Shown here: positions 1 to 13,270 of the stretch, in pieces | Numbering within the stretch: the first letter of the stretch is position 1 | How the letters are laid out: each line of letters begins with the position of its first letter | Assembly: GCF_945859685.1 (NCBI RefSeq) | Contig: NC_079148.1 | Coordinates: forward strand, 143,093,133-143,157,132 | Length of the DNA stretch: 64,000 nucleotides | Source: Eupeodes corollae | Lineage: Eukaryota; Arthropoda; Insecta; Diptera; Syrphidae | Direction: 5' to 3' | Translations under genes and position numbers: made by a program | The notes under the pieces: generated by a model | Databases searched by the model: none | Told to the model about the DNA's origin: nothing | Seen by the model: only the letters and a program-made list of their open reading frames with translations

Positions 1-1560
1 GCAAAAATGTGTAGCCTCTCAGCTATCAAGTGAATTATCTCCTTCGTGCCGAAAACGACCCACAGCACCTTACAACAACCGGAGGCGAAGCCCACCTTGA
101 AGACTCCGTCCGTCGTCGAAGTCGAAAAGCAAGCTTTAAATTGTTTTTGGCTTTCTCACGGAAGTTTTGAAGAACGACGAACGAATCTTCTATTTCATTT
201 AAAAAACCTCCCAAGAGTCCCAAGTTTCCAACATGCGATTTGGAATTCAGATCACTTTGCTAGTCATTCACTTATTTCATCAGAATCAACGATCATCATA
301 GTTAGTCTTGGATCGATAAAGGTACTCGAACTCTTATCTTTCAACGGCTAGGCTTGGCTTTGCGGTGTGCGGTGTCTTGGTACCCAAATAAGGGCCTTTT
401 CTTAAACTGCAACATTGTAAGCCCAAGATTGTCTTTTTTGATGGGAGTGTTATGAACCAAAACGGTCGGCTTGGCAGCCAACGGCAACGGCGGTAGTAGC
501 TGGCGGAGCGGTGACTGCAAATCATTGTTGCATGCAATATGTTGTTGTCGGAAGAAGAACGCTATCGAATGAGTCTCCCTCTCAGGTTGGCTGACACGCA
601 AGCAAACAAGCATCTTCGCCTCGCTCAGACTACAAAGAGGATGTCATTACGCTCAAAACACCACTTAAGTTGTTTTCTACTCTTTTCGTGGCGTGGTCAG
701 TTCTATGGAACCTCGAACAGTCTTCAAAAGTGAGAACTATCAAACAAAACAACATTGTGAATATAGTGGCGGAAGGAGGTGGCTGGTGCGGTGGTGGTGG
801 CGTCCGGGCGGACTTACAGCGCATTTGTGTTTTCAATTTTGACGGTAAACATCGCTGACTGATGAAGTGGCCGAAGCTGACAGATTATTGACAGTTGTTG
901 CAGATGCGGTGGAATGAATGTTGTTGGTCTTGGGTCTTGGCTATGTTGTTGCATCTGTATGACCAGGTGCTGCCGTCTTGTTTACAATTGTAAACCATGT
1001 TTTTCTATTTGAGTCTGCAGATACCATGACGATGTAGAAGATGGAGAGATGGGGATGTTTGGAGTCGTCGAAGTCAGAGGGGGATGGGTTTTGGTCTTGG
1101 TCTTGGAGTCCGCCCGCTTCATCTTGCTCGGCACTTGATTGCATTTTCATTTCAAAGTGGGCTTGTGTAGATTTGTCCTGCTGGCTTGGCTTGGCTTGGC
1201 TTGGCTGGAGGAGATGACACTAGAGATATGGTTTCGTTTCACTTCTCTACGACAGCAGCGACAACAACTACGACTGGCGGTGGTGATGTTGGTTGAGCTG
1301 CAGCGGTGCGGTAATGATGGTGTGGTCGTCGTCGTTGCTTTAACTTAGGTGCATCGCATACAATGTATCTTGAAGTAATTTTACAATGCCAAGTTGTTTG
1401 TCTTGGATTGTGTATGATTGAATTTAGCTTTTCCTGTTGTAATTATATACAAAACGGGCTGTTTTGCTGATTTTTTGCACCGTCGCTCGTCACTCGTCGT
1501 CGGCGGTGCGGCGGCGTCGCTGTCGCCGCCAACCGTCTTGATGTCCTCTTCTGTTGCAAT
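1..1560. other. GC-richer non-coding island
   Basis: This stretch is visibly richer in G+C than its surroundings and rich in CGTCG, GGTGG and GCGGCG runs, but I see no open frame that looks like protein. The open frames are short, overlap on both strands and match no family I know. It includes a short pentanucleotide run (GGCTT, about five units, 1183-1206) and GGCGGTGCGGCGG near 1500. Such islands in fly genomes are often promoter, 5' UTR or enhancer DNA of a large gene; here that is inference only. Confidence 0.4.
1183..1206. repeat. GGCTT pentanucleotide microsatellite
   Basis: About five tandem copies of GGCTT/CTTGG are seen directly, inside the GC-richer island. No function is implied. 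Confidence 0.8.
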
Positions 1561-3170
1561 ACCTAACCTATAGCATCATAAGAGCGCTGCAACAAAGATT
1601 TTATACCTACATATGTACGAGTACATAAGTTTACCCACCTTTATATGGTTTTTGGTGAATGCACGCAATTTAGATTGAGGTTGGAATTGAAATCGATAGT
1701 TGTGTGTTGGAATTATAAAATCTATAAACTGTAACAAATTAGTTGTTTGCTTTTGCTTATTTGCGCTGTCAAAAAGAGATCTTTGACACATCGATCGTTG
1801 TGCGTTCGATCTATCGATCGTACAGTTGGTTCTGGTTTTGTTGTTGGCGCGCGGGCATCTGATGATGATGATGATGATGGAATGTCAGCTGTCATTTATG
1901 TCTTTTCAGGTTTATGAAACAAAATGCGGTTGTTTGTTGGTTGGTTGTCAAATGAGTTTTCAATATACACACAAATTTCTCAATGTTTCATTTGATTTAA
2001 TATGATTTTAAGGATTAAGACATTTGTGGTGTTTTTGGTATTTCAATCGCCATCTGTGGAACTTTTAATGAACATTTTTCTAATTTTTGACAGAATTAAA
2101 TGTCACTGAAAAAATTACGAGAAGATTTTTGGAACATTTTAAGTTTGACGTTTAATTTAGACAGTTTTGGAATAGTTGAAAAAGAAACAGCGAATATTTC
2201 TGTAACTCGTTGTATTAATGTCAAAAACTGTGTTAGTAGCTTAAATTAAATTTCCGGTGTATTTGACCCGTTGAAAAAACTGGCAGCTGTCATTATTTGA
2301 CAGATAATACCCGATCGATTTTTAAATTCTAACATACAAGTCATACAAAAATCAGAACTTTTTTTATATTGTATAAATAAATATGTGTTGAGTTGGATTA
2401 AGGCAATGATGTTTATCAAATCACTTACCAAATAAATTTGACGTTTTAACATTTGACCTAGTTTTCACTTATAGACAAAAAGATATAAAATGAGGCAGAC
2501 ATATTTTATCTGACGTCTAGAGTCATACAAATCTTTTTAAGGTACATGTCAGAGTTATAACCCGAATACCAAAATTGAATGCCTTGAAAGATAGTTTTTA
2601 ATGATGGTCGATGAATAGAGAGTAGAGTTTTTATAAAATTGTTTTTAATTTGCATTTTTCAACCTTGGCTTAAAGAATATATTTTGAATTACTCCAGAAG
2701 AGTACGCCCAAAGAATAGTTATTTGCTTATAGCATTCTCAGGAACTAATGAAATAATTTAAATAATACTTTTTCTGAGCAAGTTCAAAATTTTCAAACTC
2801 CATATCTTCAAAAACACGTCAACAGTTTTTAACAAAATTCAAATTCTTAACGTAAGAATTGAAGCCAAACAACCCTTAATGTCGAATTTTTGGAATTTTT
2901 GGAATGAGCTATTGAAATTATTTTAGAAGACACACTGTATAAGTTTTAAAAAATTGGCGCCATATGTCACACGACACGCGTAACATTAGTCCAAGTGAGA
3001 AGCAATTTCGAGGAATAGTTTATTTCATTGTTGGGGCCGGTCATTTTGTTGTCTAGATCGTACGATTTAATGCATCTAAACAATTTTTTGTATTTCTTTG
3101 ATGAGGCCCACTGGGGTTATTTGTGAGATCCCTGCTGAAATATTAGAAAGCTTCAATGCAATTTCAATTG
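1560..3170. other. AT-rich intergenic DNA, no gene seen
   Basis: No convincing coding or RNA gene is visible. A GAT trinucleotide run lies at about 1860-1879. The rest is AT-rich sequence with only short frames. Confidence 0.5.
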
Positions 3171-3179
3171 ATGTTTATT

Positions 3180-4260
3180 TCAAATTGGTTTACAAAGTAG
3201 GACATAAGTCTTATATAGTTTTGTAGCGTTTAAATTAATTTGGGAATTTGAATTTAAATAAAGAAAGAAAAAAAGAAAGGTTCTATTTACACATACATAA
3301 TTTAATTATGAAAATTTAAAAAAGAAAACATTAAAAAAAAAGAAAAATGAGACAGATGAGGACTTACCTAATAAATATTATCAACGATTTGCCAAATAAT
3401 TGAAAACTCAAGATTTTAACCTATTCGCGCTTCTTATACTTCTCATCGCCGAAGGCAGGGAGTTCCAAAAGCGTGTAACATGGACAAAAAATTGACGCTC
3501 AGTAATAAGATATTTAAATCAAGGTTGTATAATGACAAAAGACCTCTATGAACTAGGGAAGTTCAACCTCTTATGTAGATAATCCGGTTTTTGAGTTTGA
3601 ATGATTTCATGCAGATATTTCACCGTTTGGAAGTCTAGTAAAAAAAAAATTCTGGCAGTACTGACATAGTCAATGACTGTGCCTTTAAGATTTAAGGGGC
3701 TTAGGAGCGAAAAATCAAAGGTTTTGCGATAGATCGGAAGAGCTGTTGATTTGAGACGATTTAAGCAAAGATGTTTTTTTTGGCCATTGTAGAAAGAGGA
3801 GCAGTTCCTCATTCATTAAATTTACGGCATCATCTTTTGCTACATCGACTTAAGAGAAGCCTTACAACATCAGCATAAAGATGAATCAGACAATTATTAA
3901 CAACATGTGGAAGCTCGTTTTCATATAGTGAGAAGAGGATTGGTCCGAGGATAGATCCCTGAGGCACTCCAGCTAATACATTGAGAAAAGAAGAAGAACG
4001 TTCACATGTCACCACTCATTGTTTTCTTCCGCTAAGATACGAATGAACATGAACAAGGTTGCAGGTTTCTAAGGAAAAACCAAAAAATTCTTCGCAAGTT
4101 TTTTTTACACAGAATGAGATGGCTAACAGTAAACGGCCTTTGAAAAGCCTAAAAGCGTTAGCAGTGTCATATAATCATTGTCCATTGCGATTCTTATATA
4201 ATCAGTCATGAAAACCAGATTGACAGAAACTTAACTGCCCGATGTTTCAATTTTTCAATT
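3180..4260 (-). mobile_element. LINE remnant, jockey/CR1-like (copy 1)
   Basis: This is a broken non-LTR retrotransposon read on the minus strand. At 3960-3980 the minus frame gives the reverse-transcriptase motif AGVPQGSILGPILF, followed by IHLYADV, where a YADD catalytic motif is expected; the second Asp is Val. Downstream the frame is interrupted. The 3' end runs to about 3180. It is clearly homologous along most of its length to the copy at 55660-57250, including the 3' UTR (shared GTAGGACATRAGTCTTATA). Relative to that copy it lacks roughly 150 bp between about 3630 and 3840. It cannot encode an active enzyme. Confidence 0.8.
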
Positions 4261-4419
4261 CAATTCAAAAAATAGATTTATTTCCATAAAATAATTGTAC
4301 ATTTTAAAATTCTAATCCTATCTATCATAAGGACATGGCTAAAAGCTGTCTTCTTTTTTCTTTTAAATTTAATATTAATACTATTTAAGAGTGTTAGCAT
4401 AAGTTTCAATTTGTTAATA

Positions 4420-5910
4420 TAGATTAAGTTTCTTTTTGTTTTTTTTCTTTTTTTTTATGTTTAAGTCGATTCATCTGATTTCCTAAGTCTTCATCAATTT
4501 TCATTTTTCGGTAACTTAGTGAAGTCTTACAAAATTTGTCGATAGCTTCCCAGTCAGGACCGTTTAAAGCTTTTTTCACTTCTTCGGATGACAAGCTTGG
4601 TTTCCCAAAGCAGCTCCTTCTGATGTCTTTAAATGCTGGGCATACTCCTATGAAATGAACGGAATCCTCACGCTGTATCATTTTGCATGTTGAACAAAAG
4701 AGTGCTAGATCACTTCTATGGGGTATGAAATATAACGGAAGCACCTCTCCTCTTGCTATATGATATATGAAATTTTTTGGGTGCTATGACAGTCGTTGAA
4801 ATAGTTATGGGAGCCCAAGTTAAGATCCAAGGCCCTGTAAATTTCTCTGTGAGTGGAGGCATCTGCGTCTTCTCTCCATTTTATTCGAATTTTATTGTCA
4901 TCTATGCGCTCAATAAATATGTAAAGGGTTTCCTTCCATTGGGTTCTTGAGTCCTAGTTCAGTTGAAGAGGATAGTTGTAGCTCTCTGCTAGGTCCAGAA
5001 TATCCTTATTTCATAAGGTGTTATTGGTGACTGCAAAGTTCATAAGTTTCCGTGGCAGTCTATCTGCATCCATATTAATTGCTTTAAGTTAATAGTTGAT
5101 ATTGAGTTTTAGGGTTTGAATAAATAAAGCGGACATTCCTGTTTCAATCATCAACATATAATTCGGTGAAAATCCTAGTAGTTGAAATGTTCTACGAAGG
5201 TAATATCTTAACAGTTTTTTAACCGTATCAAAGTATAAGTGGCCTCATGCCTGGGTACCGTAAAACAAAATGGATATCGCTACTGCTTCAAAAACTTGGT
5301 ATTTTTAACTATGCGCGATAATACTTTGGAAACAATTTCTCCATGTTGAATTAATTGCACACTTAGCTTGGGATAGTTTTTTTCAGTTAAATGAGTGTCT
5401 ATATTCAGATTTGAGGTGAAAATCATTCCTAGGTACTTGTATTGCTTAACTACTTCGATTGATTCTCTCGCAAATACCAATTTCTCTGCTCTGGACATTT
5501 TACCTCCACCACTTTTGAATAACATAATTTTTGGTTTGCTTAGGTTAAGCTCAAGGTCCCAAAGATTATAATATTCCGCAACACGATTAATCATTATTTG
5601 CATAGATTTGGGTGATTTAGCCAAAATGACAATGTCGTCAACGTACAGAAGAGCCTTGATATGCATTCCTGCGAATGTGATTCCACCTGAGAGGTGATCA
5701 ATGATGGATGTCTTCAAATATGATCGGCCGTGGCATAACTAGGACGAAATCCAGCTTGAAACTCTTTCAGAAGCTTGTTTTCGTTGATCCAAAGTTTTGG
5801 AGAATACTTGTAAAAATTTTAGCTGATGAGTTCAATTCCCCTATAGTTGGCTGGATCTTTGGAGTCCCCTTTTTTAAAAACCGGGTAAATTATTGCTTGC
5901 TTATATTTTT
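4420..5910 (-). mobile_element. LINE remnant, reverse transcriptase and C-terminus
   Basis: The minus strand encodes the palm of a non-LTR reverse transcriptase at 5280-5717. LLYVDDIVILAKSP is seen, a variant of the YADD motif, followed by LNLSKPKIMLFKSGGGK and VVKQYKYLG. The C-terminal part is a separate frame at 4424-4744 with a Cys/His-containing stretch (FCSTCKMIQREDSVHFIG) typical of the region after the reverse transcriptase. Upstream parts at 5720-5910 are out of frame. The 10.7-12.4 kb and 17.0-18.25 kb remnants look like the same broad group. The A-rich end and the frameshifts mark it as dead. Confidence 0.8.
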
Positions 5911-5919
5911 GTAGAAAGC

Positions 5920-7200
5920 TTCCGATAGCTACAAAAAATCACTAGTTACATACAAAATTTACCTTAAAAAAACCCGTCCAACGATTTTCGAAAAAAAAAA
6001 AATACTAAATTAAGATGTTTTGTAAGAAATTAAATGCCAGCTAAATTTTTGAAGATAAACCTATTTTGCATGCATATTTCTAAATATTAAAACTTATTTT
6101 CTATTTTTGAAAATACTCTTTGCACTTAATTTGGATAGTCGACTTAAAAAACTTAATGGCGCAAAATGAGAAAAAATGCTCAACGAAACCGATGATGAAA
6201 CAGAAAATTCAAAGCCTTGAAATACAAATAAGCAATGTAATTTTTAAGAAGAAAATGTAACAATCTTACCTAGCCTTGCACCTTTTCTACAACATTATGT
6301 CAAAACTCAAAAGTATCATATTCATCATGTCCATTTTCCATTTTTGAAAAAGATTGTCCAAATTTAAAAATTGAAGAAAATATTTTGGTATATATTGAAG
6401 ATGTTGATGTAAAGACATATTCTTTCTTCAAATTCCCAATACCTACTGTAGATTCGAACACATACATATATTAAGAACAACAGAAGGCATCACGTGCCAT
6501 TACAACAATATTTTTTGTTTCCTTCTTCAAAAATATGTTTTTCCAGTCACGTTTTCTTAACAATTTCCACCCTATGTGTGTATGGTGTTCTATAACATAC
6601 AAATTATTCTTCATTATTTTACCATTTCTTCATACTATCTGTCATACATATGTCATCCATCTAATATCTCACCTATTCACGCTCTAAACAAAAAAAGAAA
6701 AGATTACTTCACCCCATCTGTCTTGAGATAAGCCAACGCGGAATGTGAAAAATCTGCATAATATGTCATCATCATCATTATCAGCATCGTCGTCATCAGA
6801 AGCAGTATTAGAAAATAACATTACATGATTTAGTTATCTGAAATGAAAAATTAGAGATTAAAAACCATCAAGGAGGGAATCGAATTAAAAAGAATGACTG
6901 TCCCATGTTTTCGTATTTGATATAAAAAGAACACCCTCTGTTTTTCAACTTGAACCGAATAGAGATAAATTCACTTCACAATCTGATATCTGGATTGGGA
7001 TACGTCGAGGGGACGTTATGGATAGTCCTGCGTTCTTCCAAAACCAGGCACACACCAATGACGTGTCTTCAATGCAGTAAAATGTCAAGTTTAAGCTTTT
7101 GAAACCACATGCCATGTTAAAAACAATCCCTATTTCTATTTCTATCCTACAGTATCTAGGAACTACCGTGTGCACTTTTCTACTACTCTACCGACAGACC
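5920..7200. other. AT-rich intergenic DNA, no gene seen
   Basis: Nothing coding is supported. A degenerate ATC/GTC trinucleotide stretch is present at about 6765-6800. Confidence 0.5.
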
Positions 7201-7860
7201 GACCAACCACACCGGTGTCCATGATTAAAATATTCCGATCCCATTTAACAATATGTCACACTGGAAAAGCTAGGAAAAGTTACGGTGATTATTATGTTGT
7301 CGAAGAGTGAGAAAAGGGGACTTTGTCTGTCTTTCTAACTCCGGCTATGGCTCTGGCTCTGGCTCCGGGTGCTGAGTGATACTTTAATATGGCAAGGCTG
7401 ATAATGTCGTTCGAATCAGAGCCAAGAATCACACCCCACCAGCTGCTGCTGCTGCGTGCTTCGATAAAGCATAACGCGTATAACGTTATAACGTTGCTTG
7501 TTTCTAGTTTCTTGATGAAGATGATGGCACATCCCTACAAGAACAAGAACAACAACAACAATACGACATTATTGTCGCGCGAGTGTTGCGTCTCTGGAAT
7601 ATCTAATTTGAACTCCTCACAAGAGTCACAACACCACCGCATCCACATCACTCCTCAATGTCGATGTCGAAGAAGTAGCAGAATTAGATATTCCTAATTC
7701 CGTTATTCCCGGACTTATACCATTTGTTTAAGTATTAGCGTCATCGTCGATAACATCGTGAAGTTGAATCGTTGCGTGCGTCGTCGCGTCTGTCGCTCCT
7801 CGCGTTCTTAATATATAAAGAGCATCTATAAGTATCACTACGTGTTGTGTATATTGTGTA
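7200..7860. other. GC-richer non-coding island
   Basis: This island has a base composition unlike its AT-rich flanks. It carries a GGCTCT repeat near 7340-7370, AAC/AAG runs near 7540-7565 and a dense CGTCG stretch at 7740-7800 that leads into a TATA-like motif. No protein-like frame is supported: the 102-aa frame at 7389-7697 has low-complexity composition. It may be regulatory or 5' UTR DNA. Confidence 0.35.
7812..7840 (+). promoter_or_regulatory. possible TATA/Inr core promoter
   Basis: TATATAAAG lies at about 7812-7820 and an Inr-like TCACTA about 25 bp downstream, at the edge of a CG-rich island. The spacing is slightly short for a fly core promoter and no downstream gene was recognised, so this is weak evidence. 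Confidence 0.2.
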
Positions 7861-9590
7861 TAGTAAATTGTATGTTGAATGTTGCTTTCTTTGATGAAAA
7901 CGCTACCCTCTGCTCTCGGATTAAACGCGAAAATAACCTTAAGCTAGACAAATTATGGTGGAATTTACCAAAAATACAATACAAAAGAAAAAACACAGCA
8001 CACCTCCTACGAGTATATTCACTTTCTGTAGTTCATACTCAAACTCTCTCGCTTCGCAAATGGACTATTTTTATACGTGATGGCTTGAGGGGTCTTATTT
8101 TTCATATTTGACTTCAAAGAAAGTATTTATGAAAGAGAGTATAGATATTTAGGTACTTTAGGATGTATCTTATAAGATGTGAAAATGCTTTAAGTATTTT
8201 TATTTGTTTGGGTTTGAGGTTTTAAATAGTTTAATTTAGAACTGTAAATGGGCTGTACATGAGACGTATAAGATTTTTAGTGGAAATTCCATCTAAAATA
8301 TTGGAATAAGACAGAACTTACATTTTTATTCCGAAACTTAATGCCTTAACGAAAATTATTCAAAATATGTTCTTAACTTAGATTTGCTGCCATTTGAGAG
8401 CAAACTGATGGCAACCCTATAAGGTAGGAAAAGTGGAATAGTGACCTCAAATGGACCTTTGGTCAATTCTTCATAACAGATGGTACAGTTCCCCAAATAA
8501 TCCTAACACCATCATGGTTTGTAGCCTAAGTTGATGGTGCACGGAAATAACTCCACAGCACTTAATTCCACTGAAGGATTTAGTTGTCACATAATTTTCT
8601 AATTTCTAACAATTTAACAATGAGCTTCAATACTTATCGGAGTCTTGAATCGCCACTCTTAAAAAAAAAAAAAACAGACAAATTGATCTCGAAGTACAGT
8701 TTTTTGAAGATTCTGAAAATAATGGAAACTAAGTCCTTCAGTGGACGGACATATAGCCCTGCATTTCATTTTCCTGATCAATATCGGATGTTGAGCTTGC
8801 GAATTTTAAACGATAGCACAAGACAAAAATACAGTTGAAATGAATTTTGTACCATTGTTAACTGATAGACAAATTTATGGCAATTATTTTTTAAACTTCG
8901 TCATATGTCCGCTTACGAAATTCATTGTCCGTTCAATCATTGCAATTTATCACTACTTTTTCCACTAAACCTGATATGTCATAAATGTTGACTTCAAACA
9001 CTCCAAGAGGTCTGGATTGTTGGCATAGACCAATTACTTAACATGTCCTCGTTATTTGTTATGAAGAGGTTTGAAGTCGCTTAAACAAGAGCCCAGTTGT
9101 CATGATCAATAACCAAATGTAGCCCATGTTTAACAGATTGAATTCGTGAACCAAAAAAACAGTCAATATTCCTCGAAAGGGCTAGTCATTCACACACGAC
9201 TGCGTCTTCTCCCTTTCATCGAAAGAAATAAGGACTGAATTAAGGGATCGATGTTTAAAACAAACCAAGCATTCAAACCACTACCTGTGCTTTTTGTCCC
9301 CTTTAGGTCTTATTCCAGGTAGCTTATCTACTGCATTCCAAAAAAGCCGAGCAATCTCCTCTTATTATTTTAAGTTTTCCGAGATCCTGACAATTATCAG
9401 ATGATCTCTTAAATCGAAGATAGTATGGTTTTCGCAACAATTATAGTTTCATTGGTAATCTTATGTTTTAAATCACCAAAAAGCGGCAAAAATATTTACA
9501 CCGTTTTAGAGATACTAAAAAAGTTGCATTTGATATTTCAAAAAATTTTATAGAGTTTGACATCAGGCTTTCTTATTGAAAATTCGTGTT
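7860..9590. other. intergenic DNA, no gene seen
   Basis: Only short frames are present and none resembles a known protein. Poly-A runs are present. Confidence 0.45.
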
Positions 9591-10490
9591 TATGTCTAAT
9601 ATTAATTTCTCCTTCGTTGCATTCAAATTTTCAGACCATTCAATAAAAGCATTATTAGATAGGTTCAAGCCTTAGAACCACAAAATAAATTCTGGTGTGC
9701 TCCAGGGTTCTGTTCTGTCTCCGCTACTTTTTGTTTGTTATAATAGTTTCCTTACTTAAACTTCTATTCATTTTACTGCTTCGCTAGTGAAAGTGCCATC
9801 AGCTTCGTATATTCTTTTACAACCCTACTCTTTGGTTGTAGATCTTCAACGTGATATGTAAAATGGCATTCATTTTTGACCTTCATAGCACTTTCCAATC
9901 GGGACTAAAAAAAAGAGCAGAATTCAATATGTCGAAATCTCTATGCTGTAAATTGTCGTTAACGCGTATTTACCACCTTTGCCTGTGTTTGTTAGTAGCA
10001 CTTACATTGAGAAAATCGAATATCATGAAATTCTTGGTATTTGTATCATAAACCATCTTTTGTAAAATGATCACATAAGCAATGTTTCCAAAAATGCTGT
10101 TGTTTAGAATTCCTGATACTATTTTTTCCCGTCTGATGATTGATGAAGCTTGATTATAAATTCAACTCCTTATCTGATACTCCTCTAACTTACTTTAGTC
10201 CCTTGGATAGTGAGGAACAAACCGCATTCAAATTGATTGGTATAAATATCATTTTTTACTAACGTCGCTTTTAAACCTTCATAAAGTTTCTTGTCTCGCC
10301 GTATTTTACACCTAAATAAACGGATTATGCTAGCGATATAGCCAGTTGCATATCTCTTGATCAATACTCGCACTTTCAGGAATGTACATTACTATACCCT
10401 CGAGCTCAACTTCAGTCGCACTATAAAGAAGAGCAGAGATTCTTTCTTTAACCGTACTATGCGAATGTGGAACTCCAACAATTGCAAATT
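9590..10490 (+). mobile_element. LINE remnant, jockey/CR1-like
   Basis: Plus-strand fragments in three frames reconstruct the order of a non-LTR retrotransposon. There is a reverse-transcriptase turn (SGVLQGSVLSPLLF) at about 9690-9740, then a frame with EFNMSKSLCC (compare EFNASKTQCC in the 15.3-16.3 kb copy) at 9851-10051. The conserved C-terminal RDSFFNRTMRMWNS lies at about 10430-10475. It is homologous, in opposite orientation, to the LINE at 15300-16290. Many frame breaks are present. Confidence 0.75.
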
Positions 10491-11268
10491 AGAAATTAAA
10501 AATCAAATTTAACTATGATTCGCTAATGACTTGAGAATTGTCTTTGCTCCATATAAAACAATTTTACTTATGGATGAAGCCATTTATAGTTCCAGTGAAA
10601 TAAGTCAAAAATTGGGTCAGCCTCGGAATAAAAAATAGTAAGCTGGAAATGTGTTTAAATATTCCTCTTTTTAGAACATACATTGTTCAATAACGAAGAA
10701 ATACCAAAGAATTTCAAACAGCCATCCATTTTAGCGATCTATAAAAAAGGAGACCCTAAACTTCCCGAAGACTACAGAGGTATCTCTGTTCTCAATTCAT
10801 TACGAAAATTGTTTACTATATCTTAGACTTCTACCTTGGGTTGAAACAAACAACAAAGTAAGTTGTTTTCAGGCTGGATTTCGAGCTAACCTCTCTACAG
10901 TTGATACAATTTTTACTGTAACTAATGTCCCGAAACGTTTTTTGGATAAGAAAGCTATTCTCTTTGATTTGATTTTGATTTTTGTAGATTTTAAAGCTGC
11001 CTTTGATACTATAAACAAAAAACTATTACTTTTCAAACTAGCAGGTGTTGGATTATAAACAAATTTTTAAAAAATACATCAGAAACTTCTTTCAAATACA
11101 GCGGTAGTTTCTAATGGTAGAACCTCTTCGAAGCAATTTAAGACAGAAGTGGGTGTCCCGCAAGGTTGCATCTTGAGTCCTTTGCTCTTTTCACTTTTTA
11201 TTAACGACATTGGAGACAATGTTGCAGGGGGTGTATATTATGGTGATTTGGTTATTAAGGTGCTTTTA

Positions 11269-11278
11269 TATGCGGATG
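11269..11278. repeat. target-site duplication, left (TATGCGGATG)
   Basis: This is the left copy of the 10-bp duplication flanking the SINE insertion; it is codons of the reverse-transcriptase YADD motif. Confidence 0.75.
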
Positions 11279-11391
11279 GTCCCTTCCATTCCTGACAACA
11301 GTACTCGCACACAGGAATGGTTGAGAGTTGTAAGTCACTAGGCCCTGGTTCACAACGGACTGTTGCGCCACCCCATTTGATTTGATTTTGA
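11279..11391 (+). mobile_element. 5'-truncated tRNA-derived SINE (copy A)
   Basis: The insert shares TTGAGAGTTGTAAGTCACTA and the 3' tail CTGTTGCGCCACC with the other SINE copies in the window (18311-18575, 26922-27131, 49866-49960). It lacks the tRNA-like head, so it is a truncated insertion, and ends in a T/G-rich tail (ATTTGATTTGATTTTG). It is bounded by TATGCGGATG and TACGCGGATG, one mismatch in ten. Confidence 0.8.
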
Positions 11392-11401
11392 TACGCGGAT
11401 G
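11392..11401. repeat. target-site duplication, right (TACGCGGATG)
   Basis: This is the right copy of the duplication made when the SINE inserted; the LINE reading frame YADDLVIL resumes here. Confidence 0.75.
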
Positions 11402-12419
11402 ACCTTGTCATTCTTACTGATAATCCGGTAATACTACAACTGCAAATCAACAAACTTAACCGGTATTGTAACTTTTGGGATCTTCAAATTAATACTTCAA
11501 AGTCGAAGATTATGGTTTTTAGATCTCAAAATCATACTGTCAGAAATGACCGTTCTTGGAACCTTAATAGTGAAAGAATAGAGGTAGTTAAAAAATGTAA
11601 ATGCTTAGGTCTTACACAATAACACAACATTTAAACATCAGTTGCGAAATCAGCCATTAACTGCATTTGGTCAAGTTTTTTTTTAATAACAAATGTATCG
11701 AACCGATGGTAAAATTCAAAGTATTTGATGCAACAATTAAAAGTTCACTCTGTTATGCTAATGGAGTGTATGCTTACGAAGTATGTGAAAGCTTTGAAGT
11801 TATCTAAAGATATTTCTTCAAACGTGTATTTAAGGTCCCTTTAAACAGACCTAACTATGCAATATACATGTGTCGAATTTGGACTACCTCCAATTTTCTT
11901 AAAAAACCCTAAGACAAATGCGGATTTTACTGTTAAAGTTTTAAAGAGATGTGATAATAATCTTCAAAAAAAACTTTAGCGATATTACACGTCGTTAAAA
12001 GATTGACAAGAATTGGCTGCTAAATATAATACAACATTGAATTTAGCCTTGAATAACTTTGGTTAATGGAAGGATGAATTCTATGACTGCATCTCAGCAA
12101 TTGATGAACAAATATTTCAAAATTTTCTGAACCGTTCTGTCCATGTCAAGAACGATATACAGCCAACTGAATCACTGTTTGGCGGAATCTAATTATTTTT
12201 GAAAAGAATTGACAGTTAACGAGATGAGTTTAATATTTAAGATAAGAAATGAACTTTGTCAAAAAAAAAAAACCATAAAATAGACGAAGTGCTGTATGAA
12301 CAAAAAGTATTCTAAGACGATTGCCATCACTTTGACTTCAGGATAAGACTTAAACCTTGCAAGCTTCTTTCAGCCGCCTTGTCTCTTCTATTTCTGCCAG
12401 TTCTTACCTTAAGGTAGAT

Positions 12420-13270
12420 TTCAAGACCGATTTCGGTAAAAACGTTTCATTTTGTACTATTTTATCACTGGTACTCTGGTAAATTCGCATTTATCCAGTG
12501 AAAAAAACATATATCGGGTTTTCACACCCTAGCTCTGGCTTAAAGTAAAAGTTCGTACAAATGGCGCCGGAACAATATTTCCAAGCCCTTTGGTGGTCTA
12601 TAATTCCTGTCATTGTCGACTTACCAATTAGAAACCAATTCGTCTTAATGAACTAGAGAAAGTGGTTCGGGAAAGGTATTTCTGCTCGAAGAATTCTAAG
12701 AATGTATAGTATAGCTTCAGAAAACTGTTACGACTTCTTACCATCAGAACTTCGTTGAACATGTCTTCAGCATTCAAAATTATTATTCTATGTCGGATCT
12801 TGGGCGTATGAAGTGTTAACATCTTCACATTCATTTTTTTCTACGAAATTCCAAAACCAGGAAACTTCACAAAAACTTATATTTCAATTTGATTCTTGAT
12901 GATATATTGTTAGCCTCCCTCAAATTTATTTACCTAATCAAAAAGGAAGGAAGAGGAGGTGGAAAATTATGTTGAAACCATGGTAAAACTTAGAGCTCAA
13001 TTAATGGGGCGCTGAACTACACAAAAAGGCTCGCCACATAAACCAATCAAAAACAAACAAACACAGCACATCCAGACTCAGACAGCTCAAAAAGATAGTC
13101 TTATAGAGATATGAGTACCTTCCAACCATAGATACCTTCATGTAAGCATTTGTATGAGGAGTATATATTATATGGCTCAGCTGTTGTTTCTTCTTTATCC
13201 TCAGCCCAGCATAGTTTTTTCTTAACCACGATATAAATCAGACACGACATCATATTTAATTAATTAAGTT
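12420..13270. other. intergenic DNA, no gene seen
   Basis: No supported gene. A poly-A/T-rich background has a purine-rich patch at about 12940-12965. Confidence 0.45.

Larger units (their letters stand above)
10670..12420 (+). mobile_element. LINE remnant interrupted by a SINE
   Basis: This is a decayed non-LTR retrotransposon on the plus strand. The order is correct: LAIYKKGDPKLPEDYRGISV (about 10735), FQAGFRANLSTVD (10870), VDFKAAFDTINKKLL with the first catalytic Asp region (10985), VGVPQGCILSPLLFSLFIND (11150), LLYAD (11265), then after the insert YADDLVILTDNP (11393), KIMVFRSQ and IEVVKKCKCLG to about 11610. Degraded C-terminal sequence follows to about 12400. The frame is broken by a 113-bp SINE at 11279-11391 and several point lesions. 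Confidence 0.85.

Noticed and set aside
46..351. 101-aa plus-strand open frame in the first island
   Set aside because: No recognisable domain, no splice or codon-use support, and frames of similar length occur on the other strand.
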